The notes beneath the pieces are model-generated. The model saw only the letters and a program-made list of their open reading frames with translations. It was not told the origin of the DNA and did not search any database. Positions 15,223 through 23,517 of a DNA stretch of 64,000 nucleotides are shown piece by piece. Position 1 is the first letter of the stretch. Each line of letters starts with the position of its first letter. The stretch lies in the NCBI RefSeq assembly GCF_000403355.2, contig NZ_KE159646.1, positions 2,159,561 through 2,223,560 on the forward strand, in the 5' to 3' direction. Origin of the DNA: Adlercreutzia caecimuris B7 (GTDB lineage Bacteria; Actinomycetota; Coriobacteriia; Coriobacteriales; Eggerthellaceae). The position numbers were made by a program, and so were the translations under genes.

Positions 15223-17973
15223 ATGTTCAAACGCGCGATCGCATATCTCTCCGTGATCTTCGCCATCTTCGCGCGAGACGTGAAGCGCGTTGTGCGCAAC
15301 CCCGTGGCGCTCGTCATCGTGCTGGGCATGATCGCGATGCCGTCGGCCTACGCCTGGTACGTGGTGGTGGCGAATTGGGATCCCTACAGCAACACCGCCG
15401 CCATGAAGGTGGCCGTGGCCAACGAGGACGCTGGCTGCGACAGCCCCGAGGCGGGGCGGCTGGACGTGGGGCGCAGCGTGGTGGATCAGCTGCACGACAA
15501 CCATGACATGGGCTGGGAATTCACCGATCGCGAAAGTGCCATCAACGGCGTCTACGAGGGAAAATACTGGGCGGCGCTTGTGATTCCCGAAGATTTCAGC
15601 GAAGACTTCGCCAGCGTGCTCACCGGAGATTTCACCCAGCCCACGCTGGAGTACTACGTGAACGAGAAGCCGTCGTCCATCGCGCCAAAGGTGACCGATG
15701 CGGCGGCTGCGGCTGTAGAGCGATCTATCAACGAGAGCTTCGTGAAAACCGTGGCGGAGAAGGTGGTGGGAACCACCCAAAAGACCGGTGCGGCTGCCGA
15801 GGGCAAGGGCGATGCCGCTGAGAGCAGCTTGACCAGCGGCATCAGGAGCGCGCACGACACCATAGCCGAGACGCGCTCCACCTTAGGCGAGCTCGTCGGC
15901 ACCGTAAACGGCACCCGCGAGGCGGCCCGTCGCGCCGACGGCACGCTCGCCGGCCTGCAGGGCGACGTGCCCCATCTGCTGGAGGCCGCCGGTCAATCGA
16001 AGAAGCTGCTGGCCAGCGTGCGGAGCACCGCGAACACCTACGGAACCGCGCTTTCCCAGGAAGCCACCGACGGCGCGCTGCAGCTTTCAGCCGCCGCCAC
16101 CCGAACACAGCGCGCGCTCGGCACCGTAAGAGGAGACGTGGCAGCCGCCGAGGCGGCCACGCGAGCGGCACTCGCCGCAGCCGAGACGCTGCTTGCCGAC
16201 AACCAGACGCTCGTGGACGATCTGGCAGCGCAAGCCGGTGCGGCCGGCGCCGACCCCGCCGTGGCCCAGGCGCTCGCCGAGGCACGCTCCGCCAACGAGC
16301 GCCTGACCGCCACCGCAGGCGCCCTGCGCACCGCCAACGACAACCTGGCCGCCACGGCCTCCGCGCTGGAAGACGAAGCCGATGCGCTCGACAAGGCCGC
16401 TGGCGAGGGGGCCGATGCCGCCCGCGCCACCGCGGGCACGTTCCAGAGCAGCGTGCTGCCCGACCTGACGAACAGCCTCGATGCGCTGGTAGAGGCCTGC
16501 GGAACCCTGGAAGGGGCCCTGCGCGGCCTGTCCCCGTCCCTTGACCAGGCTCGCTCACTGCTCGCGGAACTGGAGAGCACGCTGAAATCTTCGCAGGCCT
16601 CGCTAGCGACCACCTCCGATTCCCTGGCCACCATGGAGGACAACCTCGCCCGCTCGCTCACCGACCTTACCTCCCTGCAGAACTCCGCGGCCGTGAAGAG
16701 CCTGGCAGAATATCTGAAAGCCGATCCCGCCGAGATCGGCAGCTTCATGGCGGCGCCCGTGGCCCTGGACACGCAGCTTGTGTACCCCGTGAAAAACTAT
16801 GGCAGCGGCGTGGCGCCCTTCTTCACGAACCTGGCATTGTGGGTGGCCGGCTTCATTCTCATGGCCGTGGTGAAGCTGCGGGTAGATCCGGAGGGGCTGC
16901 CGAAGTTCACCGCTGTGCAGGCCTACTTCGGGCGCTGGCTGTTCTATGTGGTGTGCGGCCTGGCCATGGGGTTCGTGTGCTGCGCGGGCGACCTCGTGCT
17001 GGGCATCCAATGCGAGAGCCCGGCGGCCTTCATCGGGGCGGGCCTGCTCACCGTGTTCGTGGACGTGAACCTCATGTTCGCCCTGTCCTACGCCTTCCGC
17101 CACATCGGCAAGGCCGTGGCCGTCATCCTGCTTATCGTGCAGATTCCCGGCTCATCGGGCATGTTCCCCATCGAGATGATGCCCGACTTCTTCCGTTTCA
17201 TCCACCCGATGCTGCCCTTCACCTACTCTATCGATGCCATGCGCGAGGCCATCGGCGGCTTCTACGGGCTGGACTACTTATACGACATGCTCTGGCTGGG
17301 GCTCCTGTTCGTGCCGCTCGGCTTCTTCATCGGTTTGGTGGTGGGCCGCTCCGATTTCAACCTGAACCTCATGTTCGACGAGAAGCTCGGCGCCACCGAC
17401 CTGCTGCTGGCCGAGCCGGTCACTCCCGCGGCAAAGGCCGCCGCCAAGGGCCGCGGGCGCTTCCGCACGCGCACCCTCATCCGCGCGCTGCTGAACGCCG
17501 ACGATCTCCGACGGACGCTCACCTTACGCGCCGAGCGGTTCCGTCGCCGCTACCCCGTGCTGCGCCGCATCGGATGGGCCGCCCTCATAGCGCAGCCAGT
17601 TGTCACCTTCACCATTATGGTGCTGGTGCATGCCGACGTGAACACGCGGGTGATGATGCTCATGGCCATGGTGGCGGGCATCATCGCCGTGGATGCCTAC
17701 CTCATTGTCATCAGCTATCTGGACGCCAGCATCGCCCGCCAGCTGGCCCTGGCGAACCTGAGCGCGGCCGACCTGCAGGAAAGGGCCTCGCAGGCGGTAG
17801 GCATTTCGCCAGCCACCCTGCGAGAAGGAGACGGCGAATGCTCTGACGGAGCGAGCTCCGAGAGCGTCGAAACAGCCCCGTGGGCCGCTTCGACGAGCGA
17901 GAGCTGTCTGAGCGAATCGGAATGCCCGGCGGCTCGTTCCCGAAAAAGCCGCAAAGGTGGCGATTCCGCATGA
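15223..17973 (+). CDS. YhgE/Pip family membrane protein (first of tandem pair)
   Basis: A 916-residue member of the YhgE/Pip family (ABC-2 permease-like, related to phage-infection proteins and the EsaA-type core). A first membrane segment (NPVALVIVLGMIAMPSAYAW) is followed by an extracellular domain containing YAALVIP-type motifs (here YWAALVIPEDFSED). A roughly 350-residue Ala/Thr-rich coiled-coil stalk (residues about 190-500) and five or six C-terminal membrane spans (IALWVAGFILMAV-type onward) come next, then a further two-span tail. The ATG at 15223 starts the first conserved block; only a weak GGGAAG precedes it. Upstream in-frame starts would add 54 implausible residues. The stop overlaps the next gene's start (ATGA), so the pair is translationally coupled. 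It may export or anchor something at the envelope; the substrate is unknown. Confidence 0.88.
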   Translation: MFKRAIAYLSVIFAIFARDVKRVVRNPVALVIVLGMIAMPSAYAWYVVVANWDPYSNTAAMKVAVANEDAGCDSPEAGRLDVGRSVVDQLHDNHDMGWEFTDRESAINGVYEGKYWAALVIPEDFSEDFASVLTGDFTQPTLEYYVNEKPSSIAPKVTDAAAAAVERSINESFVKTVAEKVVGTTQKTGAAAEGKGDAAESSLTSGIRSAHDTIAETRSTLGELVGTVNGTREAARRADGTLAGLQGDVPHLLEAAGQSKKLLASVRSTANTYGTALSQEATDGALQLSAAATRTQRALGTVRGDVAAAEAATRAALAAAETLLADNQTLVDDLAAQAGAAGADPAVAQALAEARSANERLTATAGALRTANDNLAATASALEDEADALDKAAGEGADAARATAGTFQSSVLPDLTNSLDALVEACGTLEGALRGLSPSLDQARSLLAELESTLKSSQASLATTSDSLATMEDNLARSLTDLTSLQNSAAVKSLAEYLKADPAEIGSFMAAPVALDTQLVYPVKNYGSGVAPFFTNLALWVAGFILMAVVKLRVDPEGLPKFTAVQAYFGRWLFYVVCGLAMGFVCCAGDLVLGIQCESPAAFIGAGLLTVFVDVNLMFALSYAFRHIGKAVAVILLIVQIPGSSGMFPIEMMPDFFRFIHPMLPFTYSIDAMREAIGGFYGLDYLYDMLWLGLLFVPLGFFIGLVVGRSDFNLNLMFDEKLGATDLLLAEPVTPAAKAAAKGRGRFRTRTLIRALLNADDLRRTLTLRAERFRRRYPVLRRIGWAALIAQPVVTFTIMVLVHADVNTRVMMLMAMVAGIIAVDAYLIVISYLDASIARQLALANLSAADLQERASQAVGISPATLREGDGECSDGASSESVETAPWAASTSESCLSESECPAARSRKSRKGGDSA

Positions 17974-20144
17974 GAATGATCTGGGAAATCTTCTCCGGTG
18001 ACGTGCGGAACCTGTTCAAGAACGTCATCGCCGCCATTGTGGTAATGGGTCTGGCCCTCGTGCCGCCCATGTACGCCTGGTTCACGACCCTGGGCTTCTG
18101 GAACCCCTACGACAACACGGGCAATATCGAGGTGGCAGTGGCCTCTCAGGACGAGGGCTACGCCTCCGACCTGCTGCCGTCACGCATTAACGCCGGCGAC
18201 CAGGTCATCGCGAAGCTGCGGGCCAACGACAAGTTCGACTGGCAGTTCGTCAGCGCCGATGAGGCCGTGGCGGGGGTGCGCTCGGGCGAGTACTACGCGG
18301 CCCTTGTCATCCCGAAGGAGTTCTCGGCCGACCTGATGACGGTGTTCTCCGACGACATCGCCGAGCCGAAGATCGTCTACTACGACAACGAGAAGGAGAA
18401 CGCCATCGCCCAGCGCGTGACCTCCACCGGCGCAAATACCCTTCAGGAGACGATCGACGAGACCTTCACGGAAACGGTAGCGTCGGTGGCGCTGGATACC
18501 ACGAGCAGCCTCACGTCGTTTATGAGCGGCGAGGGTATCCTCGCCTATGCGCAGAACCTCACGGATCGGCTGGATGAGGCCATCGGCGAAGTGGAGGCGG
18601 CTGCCGATCAGGCCGGGGCCTATGCCGATCTGGTAGGCTCCACCGACTCGCTCGTGGCGGCCACCGGCTCCATCTTGAAGGAGGCCGCCGACGCGCCGGA
18701 CGAGACGGCGCCTTTGGTGAGCGAGGCGCGCGACGGCCTGGCAGACGCCCAGATGGGCCTGGCCAGTGCTGCAGATGCGGCGCAGAAGGCGCTCGACGGT
18801 GCCGATGCGAGCTACAACGCCGTGTCCCAAGCGGCCGATACCGCCTTCGACACTATGAAAAGCGACCCTGCGGCCGCCCGCGAGGTGCTCGCTGCCACCG
18901 CAAGCGATGTGCAGTCGCTGCAGCAGGCCTACCAGTCGATGCGCGATACGCTGGCCGCAGCCGATCCAAGCAGCCCGGCCCTGGCCGTCCTCGACCGGGT
19001 CATCGCGCAGCTAGAAACCTTGGAGGGAGGCCTGCAAGCCGCCGAGGCGGCGATCGGCAAGGACGCCGCTACGCTCGATGAGGAGCACCAAAAGGTGACC
19101 GATGTCATCGGGAAGGGGAAAGAAGCGCTCGATGCCTCGAAGGCCACCTACAACGATCAGCTGAAAGGCGAGCTCGAGAGCCTTTCAGCCAGTCTGCAGA
19201 AGGTGGGTGACGACACCTCGACCCTGGCAGCTTCCCTGCAAAGCACCGCCGCGGGTCTCGGCGACTCTACCGACTCCCTCGGAGCGAGCTTGCATGCGGC
19301 CGAGGACTCCCTGCGCAAAACGGCCGACACGCTGCGCGCCGCCGCCGGCCAGCTGACCCAGGCCCGCGACGATCTGCACCAGGCGCTGAGCGCCGGCGAC
19401 ATCGACGAGGTACGGCGCATCATCGGCAACAACCCGGCCGCTATCGCCCAATTCATCGCCGCCCCGACGAAGCTGGAGCAGCACACCGTGTACCCCATGG
19501 CCGACAACGGCAGCGCCATGAGCCCCTTCTATACGTCGCTGTGCCTGTGGATCGGCGCCATCTTCATGGTGGCGCTCATGAGCGCGACCGTCTCGCCGGC
19601 ACGCCAGCAAGCGCTCTCGAAGAAGTTCGACCGTGCGCCCCGGCCCGCCGAGCTGTACCTCGGCCGCTACGGCGTATTCGGACTGATCGGCCTAGCCCAG
19701 GCGCTTATCGTGGGGCTCGGCAACGTGTTCTTCCTCGGCGTGGAATGCGAGCATCTGGTGCTGTACCTGGCCGCCTGCTGCCTGGCTTCCGTGGTATTCA
19801 CGAACCTCGTGTATACCCTTACCGTCAGCTTCGGCAACATCGGCAAGGCCATCGCCATCATCGGGCTGGTGCTGCAGCTGGCCGGCTCCGGCGGCCTCAT
19901 GCCCGTGCAGATGCTGTCGGCGCCGCTGTTCGATGCCATCTACCCCTGGCTGCCCTTCGCCCATTCTATGCCCGCGCTGGAAGGAGCCATGGCCGGCATC
20001 TACGGCAACCAGTACCTCGTACAGATGGGCCTGCTGGCCGCCTTCCTCGGACCGAGCCTCATCCTGGGCCTCGTCCTGCGCCGCCCCGTCATGCACCTGA
20101 ACGACTGGGTGCTCGCCAAACTGGACGAGACGAAGTTCCTGTAG
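17970..20144 (+). CDS. YhgE/Pip family membrane protein (second of tandem pair)
   Basis: A 724-residue paralogue of the preceding gene, with the same order: N-terminal membrane segment (VIAAIVVMGLALVPPMYAWF), an extracellular part with YYAALVIPKEFSADL, an Ala-rich coiled-coil stalk (about 190-500), and a C-terminal ABC-2-like membrane domain (VFFLGVECEHLVLYLAACCL, GNIGKAIAIIGLVLQLAGSGG). It lacks the first protein's extra two-span tail. The start overlaps the upstream stop by four bases, with AAAGGTGG about 10 bp before the ATG. Coupled expression suggests a heteromeric complex. The stop is only 11 bp from the convergent PIN toxin gene. Confidence 0.88.
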   Translation: MRMIWEIFSGDVRNLFKNVIAAIVVMGLALVPPMYAWFTTLGFWNPYDNTGNIEVAVASQDEGYASDLLPSRINAGDQVIAKLRANDKFDWQFVSADEAVAGVRSGEYYAALVIPKEFSADLMTVFSDDIAEPKIVYYDNEKENAIAQRVTSTGANTLQETIDETFTETVASVALDTTSSLTSFMSGEGILAYAQNLTDRLDEAIGEVEAAADQAGAYADLVGSTDSLVAATGSILKEAADAPDETAPLVSEARDGLADAQMGLASAADAAQKALDGADASYNAVSQAADTAFDTMKSDPAAAREVLAATASDVQSLQQAYQSMRDTLAAADPSSPALAVLDRVIAQLETLEGGLQAAEAAIGKDAATLDEEHQKVTDVIGKGKEALDASKATYNDQLKGELESLSASLQKVGDDTSTLAASLQSTAAGLGDSTDSLGASLHAAEDSLRKTADTLRAAAGQLTQARDDLHQALSAGDIDEVRRIIGNNPAAIAQFIAAPTKLEQHTVYPMADNGSAMSPFYTSLCLWIGAIFMVALMSATVSPARQQALSKKFDRAPRPAELYLGRYGVFGLIGLAQALIVGLGNVFFLGVECEHLVLYLAACCLASVVFTNLVYTLTVSFGNIGKAIAIIGLVLQLAGSGGLMPVQMLSAPLFDAIYPWLPFAHSMPALEGAMAGIYGNQYLVQMGLLAAFLGPSLILGLVLRRPVMHLNDWVLAKLDETKFL

Positions 20145-20155
20145 ATCGTGCAGTC

Positions 20156-20653
20156 CTAGCCGCAGTGAGCGTGGGCTATCAGATCGGCCATCTCGACAGC
20201 GGTCTTCGTGGCGATATTGGCCTGGGCAGCGAGCTTCTTATCGTGGGTGACCAGGTAACGCGCCTTGCAGAGCTCGCAGGCGGCGAGCACCGAGCCGTCC
20301 TCGTAGTCGGAGGTGATTTCGCGATAGTGCCGGGTCAACCACGCTGTCCGATCGTCCATGGGAATCGAGACCGCCAAGTCGGTCATGTGCTCGACGCACT
20401 GCCAGGCGAAGTCGTTGATGGAACGCGCCGTGCTCTCGTCGACAACGCCGCCGTTTTCACGCGTAAGCTGCTTCACGTGCTTCCCTAAAATGTAGAACAC
20501 ATCTTTCACCGCGTCAGCGGGAATAGACAAATTGGCACTGTACTTCTCGGCTGTATTAATGAATTGAACAGCCGGCTCATGAAGCGGTCGATCAGGGAGA
20601 TAAAAGTCAGCCCAGATATTCTTGTCAACGACAATGGAATTCTCGCCAATCAT
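20156..20653 (-). CDS. PIN-domain toxin (putative ribonuclease)
   Basis: A 165-residue PIN-fold protein. Conserved acidic residues appear in order: the early Asp in VVDKNIWADF, a second acidic site near DAVKDVFYIL, then SDYEDGSVLAA and the terminal THDKKL. These fit a metal-dependent RNase active site. The ATG shares one base with the antitoxin's TGA (TGATG), so translation is coupled. The pair forms a type II toxin-antitoxin module. The target RNA is not predictable from sequence. Confidence 0.85.
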   Translation of the reverse strand: MIGENSIVVDKNIWADFYLPDRPLHEPAVQFINTAEKYSANLSIPADAVKDVFYILGKHVKQLTRENGGVVDESTARSINDFAWQCVEHMTDLAVSIPMDDRTAWLTRHYREITSDYEDGSVLAACELCKARYLVTHDKKLAAQANIATKTAVEMADLIAHAHCG

Positions 20654-21018
20654 CACCAAATCCCCCTTTCGACCATCTTCTCCATCTGTGCCTCGTACAC
20701 CAATTCCCTCAGTTCCTCGTTCGTTTCCGCATAATGTGAAAGCCCGTGGGAAATACCGAGAGAATTGTAAAAGTCCCTGGTCTGTGCTTGGAAGTCTAAG
20801 ATCGCTTGGACTCGCTTCTCGCCTTCGCTCACGGAGGCATCCTGCTCCGAACCGACGAGCGACTGCAGCAGGCTCTCCGACTCGTCGTCGTAGCGAGCGG
20901 CGCACTCGTAAAGCCGCCGCATGGCGTCTGACGGCGTGATGCCAAGACGGGCAAACCGCTCGTCGCCCCGCCGTTTTAGCTCCGCATCGATACGAAAGTT
21001 CATCTGCGCATTCGGCAT
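20653..21018 (-). CDS. RelB/DinJ-like antitoxin
   Basis: A 121-residue protein whose N-terminus (MNFRIDAELKRRGDERFARLGITPSDAMRRLY) is a ribbon-helix-helix of the RelB/DinJ type, expected to bind its own promoter as a dimer. The C-terminal half is charged and likely wraps the toxin. The start at 21018 is set by AGGGAGGG just upstream. Its partner is a PIN protein rather than the usual RelE/YafQ toxin, an unusual pairing. Confidence 0.82.
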   Translation of the reverse strand: MPNAQMNFRIDAELKRRGDERFARLGITPSDAMRRLYECAARYDDESESLLQSLVGSEQDASVSEGEKRVQAILDFQAQTRDFYNSLGISHGLSHYAETNEELRELVYEAQMEKMVERGIW

Positions 21019-21093
21019 AGGCCCTCCCTTGCTCGATATTGATAGCAGTATAGCATAGAATCTTCCCGATGTCGCTACGCCAAGGGAACCGCC

Positions 21094-21135
21094 GAAAAAA
21101 CGGTGCGCGAGCCCGGGGGGGGACTCGCGCACCGC
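21094..21135 (-). terminator. Terminator of the second flavoprotein gene
   Basis: Reading minus, CGGTGCGCGAG and CTCGCGCACCG form an 11-bp stem followed by TTTTTTCGGC. It lies about 95 bp beyond the flavoprotein stop and upstream of the antitoxin gene, isolating the two transcription units. Confidence 0.75.
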
Positions 21136-21230
21136 TAAGGGAAGGCTTTGGAAACCGCCGGGCTTGCGCCCCGGGCCATCACCAAGCCGCAGGGCCGGGG
21201 CGTCTCGGAGCCGCGGGGGTCGGATCGTCG

Positions 21231-22802
21231 CTAGGCGCCGGTCACGTAGGCGTGGGCGGTCTGGGCCGCGGTACGGGCGCTGTTCACACCGTGGCAGGTC
21301 ATAGAGCCGTTGATGTCGATGCCGTACATATTGTTGTACAGCATGCCGCCGTCGGCACCCACAGCGAACAGATTCGGGAAGGCCTGGTCGCGGCCGGGTT
21401 TCTTCACGCGGAACTGACGGTCGGTCTTCACGCCGCCGGAATACAGGCCCTCTAAGGCGCCGCGGATGAGGGCGCAGTAGAACGGCGGGTTCTCAATGGC
21501 CATGAGGTATTGGGCGTCCTTACCGTAGTCCTCATCCACGCCCTTGGCCACCATCTCGTTGTACTGCTTCACTTGAGCCAGGAACAGCTCCCTATCAACT
21601 CCCATGACATCAACGAGCTCCTCCAGAGTGTCGGCCTGGTAGGCATCATCTCCCGACGCCACCATATCGGCCCACAGCTGAGCGCATTCCTCGTCGCCGT
21701 CCATCATGGCCTCCAGAATCTTCGCATCGTAGATGGCCCAGCAGGTGCCGCCGGCTAGGCGCACTGGCACGTTCTGCAGCTCGAAGTTGTGGGTGTAGGT
21801 GGAGCAGGCCTCGTCGGAGAAGCGCTCGCCGTGAATATCGACCCACAGGCTCGGGCCGCCCCAGCACAGCTTGTCCCAGATGGGGCCCCAGGGGCCGGCC
21901 GAACCGATGATGTTGGTACAGCCGAACGCCGGAGCGCCGTGCTCGATGCCGCCAGCCTTGATCATCATGGTCACGCCGTCGCCATAGTGACCGGGGGTGC
22001 CAATGATGCGGATGTCGGACAGGTCGATGCCGAGCTTGGCCATGCGGTCCTCGTCCTCGCCGAAGCCGCCGGTGCCCACGATGACGGCCTTCGCGTTGAT
22101 CTTGATGGTGTCGCCGTAGGTATCGGTGGCATACACGCCGGCCACGGTACCGCCCTCGCCGAGGATAATCTCGCGAGCGCGGGTATTCAGACGCAAGTTC
22201 ACGCCGTATTCCGCCAGCTTCTTCTTCATGAAGGGGAAGTACCCGATGCCGGCCGCACCGCCCTTGTAGACGTAGTCGAAGCTGAACTCGGCGCGGTAGC
22301 GGCCTTCCTTGTACATGGCCAGGTACGCCGGATCCAGATCCTCCACGGCCTCGTACTGCACGCCGCAGTCGATGAGCCATTGCACGTTCTCGGCTGCGTG
22401 GCTGATCATATCGCGGATGAACTGCTGGTTCACCGTGTAAGACTGGGCGTCGGCCTCGTAGCGCACCATCTCGCCGAGCGTGGCCTCTCCCGAATTGGGA
22501 TGCAGCCCGTAGGCGTTGGTGCACTCCACACCAGTGCCGTTACCGCCGAGAGCCGACTGCCCCTCGATGAGCAGCACCTTATCGCCCAACTCGCCAGCCT
22601 GCACCGCTGCCGCAACACCGGAGAAGCCGCCGCCCACAACCAGGATGTCGCAGGAAATCTCCTCGGTGACCCGACTCGCCCAGTCTTCCTCTTCCTCCTC
22701 GGCGGCCAAGGCGCGCTCAGGGGCGGCCACGCCCGCCAGGGCCATCGCTGCGCCAGCCACACCAGCTCCGAACAGGAAGTTCCTTCTCGTCAACTCTGCC
22801 AT
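21231..22802 (-). CDS. Tat-exported FAD-binding flavoprotein (fumarate reductase/succinate dehydrogenase family)
   Basis: A 523-residue exported oxidoreductase. It begins with a twin-arginine signal (TRRNFLFGAGVAGAAMALAG) ending at ALAAEE. The FAD Rossmann motif is at about residue 52 (DILVVGGGFSGVAAAVQAGE), with an internal GTPGHYGDG and HGERFSDE, and the C-terminal FAD-contact segment NLFAVGADGGMLYNNMYGID. It lacks the FMN-binding domain of the first flavoprotein, so electrons must come from a separate carrier. The active-site segment near the C-terminus lacks the Arg pattern of fumarate reductases, so the substrate is unknown. It is the last gene of a LuxR-lipoprotein-flavoprotein series on one strand. 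Confidence 0.92.
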   Translation of the reverse strand: MAELTRRNFLFGAGVAGAAMALAGVAAPERALAAEEEEEDWASRVTEEISCDILVVGGGFSGVAAAVQAGELGDKVLLIEGQSALGGNGTGVECTNAYGLHPNSGEATLGEMVRYEADAQSYTVNQQFIRDMISHAAENVQWLIDCGVQYEAVEDLDPAYLAMYKEGRYRAEFSFDYVYKGGAAGIGYFPFMKKKLAEYGVNLRLNTRAREIILGEGGTVAGVYATDTYGDTIKINAKAVIVGTGGFGEDEDRMAKLGIDLSDIRIIGTPGHYGDGVTMMIKAGGIEHGAPAFGCTNIIGSAGPWGPIWDKLCWGGPSLWVDIHGERFSDEACSTYTHNFELQNVPVRLAGGTCWAIYDAKILEAMMDGDEECAQLWADMVASGDDAYQADTLEELVDVMGVDRELFLAQVKQYNEMVAKGVDEDYGKDAQYLMAIENPPFYCALIRGALEGLYSGGVKTDRQFRVKKPGRDQAFPNLFAVGADGGMLYNNMYGIDINGSMTCHGVNSARTAAQTAHAYVTGA

Positions 22803-22924
22803 GGTATATACCTCTTTTCGATTGAAGCGTTTGGTTTACATGAACGGGGCAGATCCGGCAGTGCCGGCACGCCTCGTCGTCGGCGATTCCGGGCAAACGG
22901 CGCCCGATATTCCGACCTGAGCGG

Positions 22925-23374
22925 CTACTTGAAGTCGCCGTCGGCGTAGGTGATGGTCTGCCCGTCGACTACCGCCTCCAGGGCATCGATGCGGTACATG
23001 TTGTCGGTTACGTTCTCGTGGGTTGCCGCAATCTCAGCGCCAGCAAATTCGGTGACGGTCACCTTCATGGTGATGCTCTCGATATCGAAGCCGGTCAGCT
23101 CCTCGAGCGAGGCCAGATAATCAGCGAACCGGGCGTCGTCGCTCGAGATGGTCAGGGGGCTCTCGTCGGCCGTCACATCCCAATCGACGAGGGTCATCTC
23201 GTTGGTGGCCGTCTTCACCAGGGTCTTGGTGGTCATGGTAACCGGATCGGTGCTCGCCATGGACGTGCCGCCCTCCGAAGGCTCGGCGCATCCCGCCAGC
23301 ATCCCAGCGGATAAGGCCGCAACCAGCGCCAGCGTGCTCAGCAGAGCCGTTTTCCTACCTGTCAGTCCTCTCAT
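22925..23374 (-). CDS. Small lipoprotein in flavoprotein module 2
   Basis: A 149-residue predicted lipoprotein: signal peptide (KTALLSTLALVAALSAGM) with lipobox LAGC, then a mostly beta-rich domain (VTMTTKTLVKTATNEMTLVD, later VTVTEFAGAEIAATHENV). The start at 23374 follows a strong AAGGAGGAAGGA. It lies between the LuxR gene and the flavoprotein gene, all on the minus strand with gaps of about 120-140 bp. It has no CxxCH haem motif and no SGAT flavinylation motif, so it is not an obvious electron carrier. A substrate-binding or docking role is inferred from position only. Confidence 0.72.
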   Translation of the reverse strand: MRGLTGRKTALLSTLALVAALSAGMLAGCAEPSEGGTSMASTDPVTMTTKTLVKTATNEMTLVDWDVTADESPLTISSDDARFADYLASLEELTGFDIESITMKVTVTEFAGAEIAATHENVTDNMYRIDALEAVVDGQTITYADGDFK

Positions 23375-23476
23375 GATGATCCTTCCTCCTTGGTCTGCCG
23401 CCCCCTCCATTCGGCTCATGCGAGCATGGGCGACACCGCTATTGAACGCCAAGGAGGCTGGAAGGATTTCGCCCCC

Positions 23477-23507
23477 AACGGGTGTTTTTCGCCATAATCA
23501 CCCGATT
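23477..23507. promoter_or_regulatory. Candidate operator: CGGGT dyad after LuxR gene 2
   Basis: AACGGGTG and CACCCGATT are inverted around a 14-nt spacer, 11 bp past the LuxR stop and about 100 bp upstream of the lipoprotein start. The half-site and its position match the dyad at 2336-2356 in module 1. I see no equivalent in module 3 (31423-31558). Confidence 0.35.
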
Positions 23508-23517
23508 GTAATGAGGC

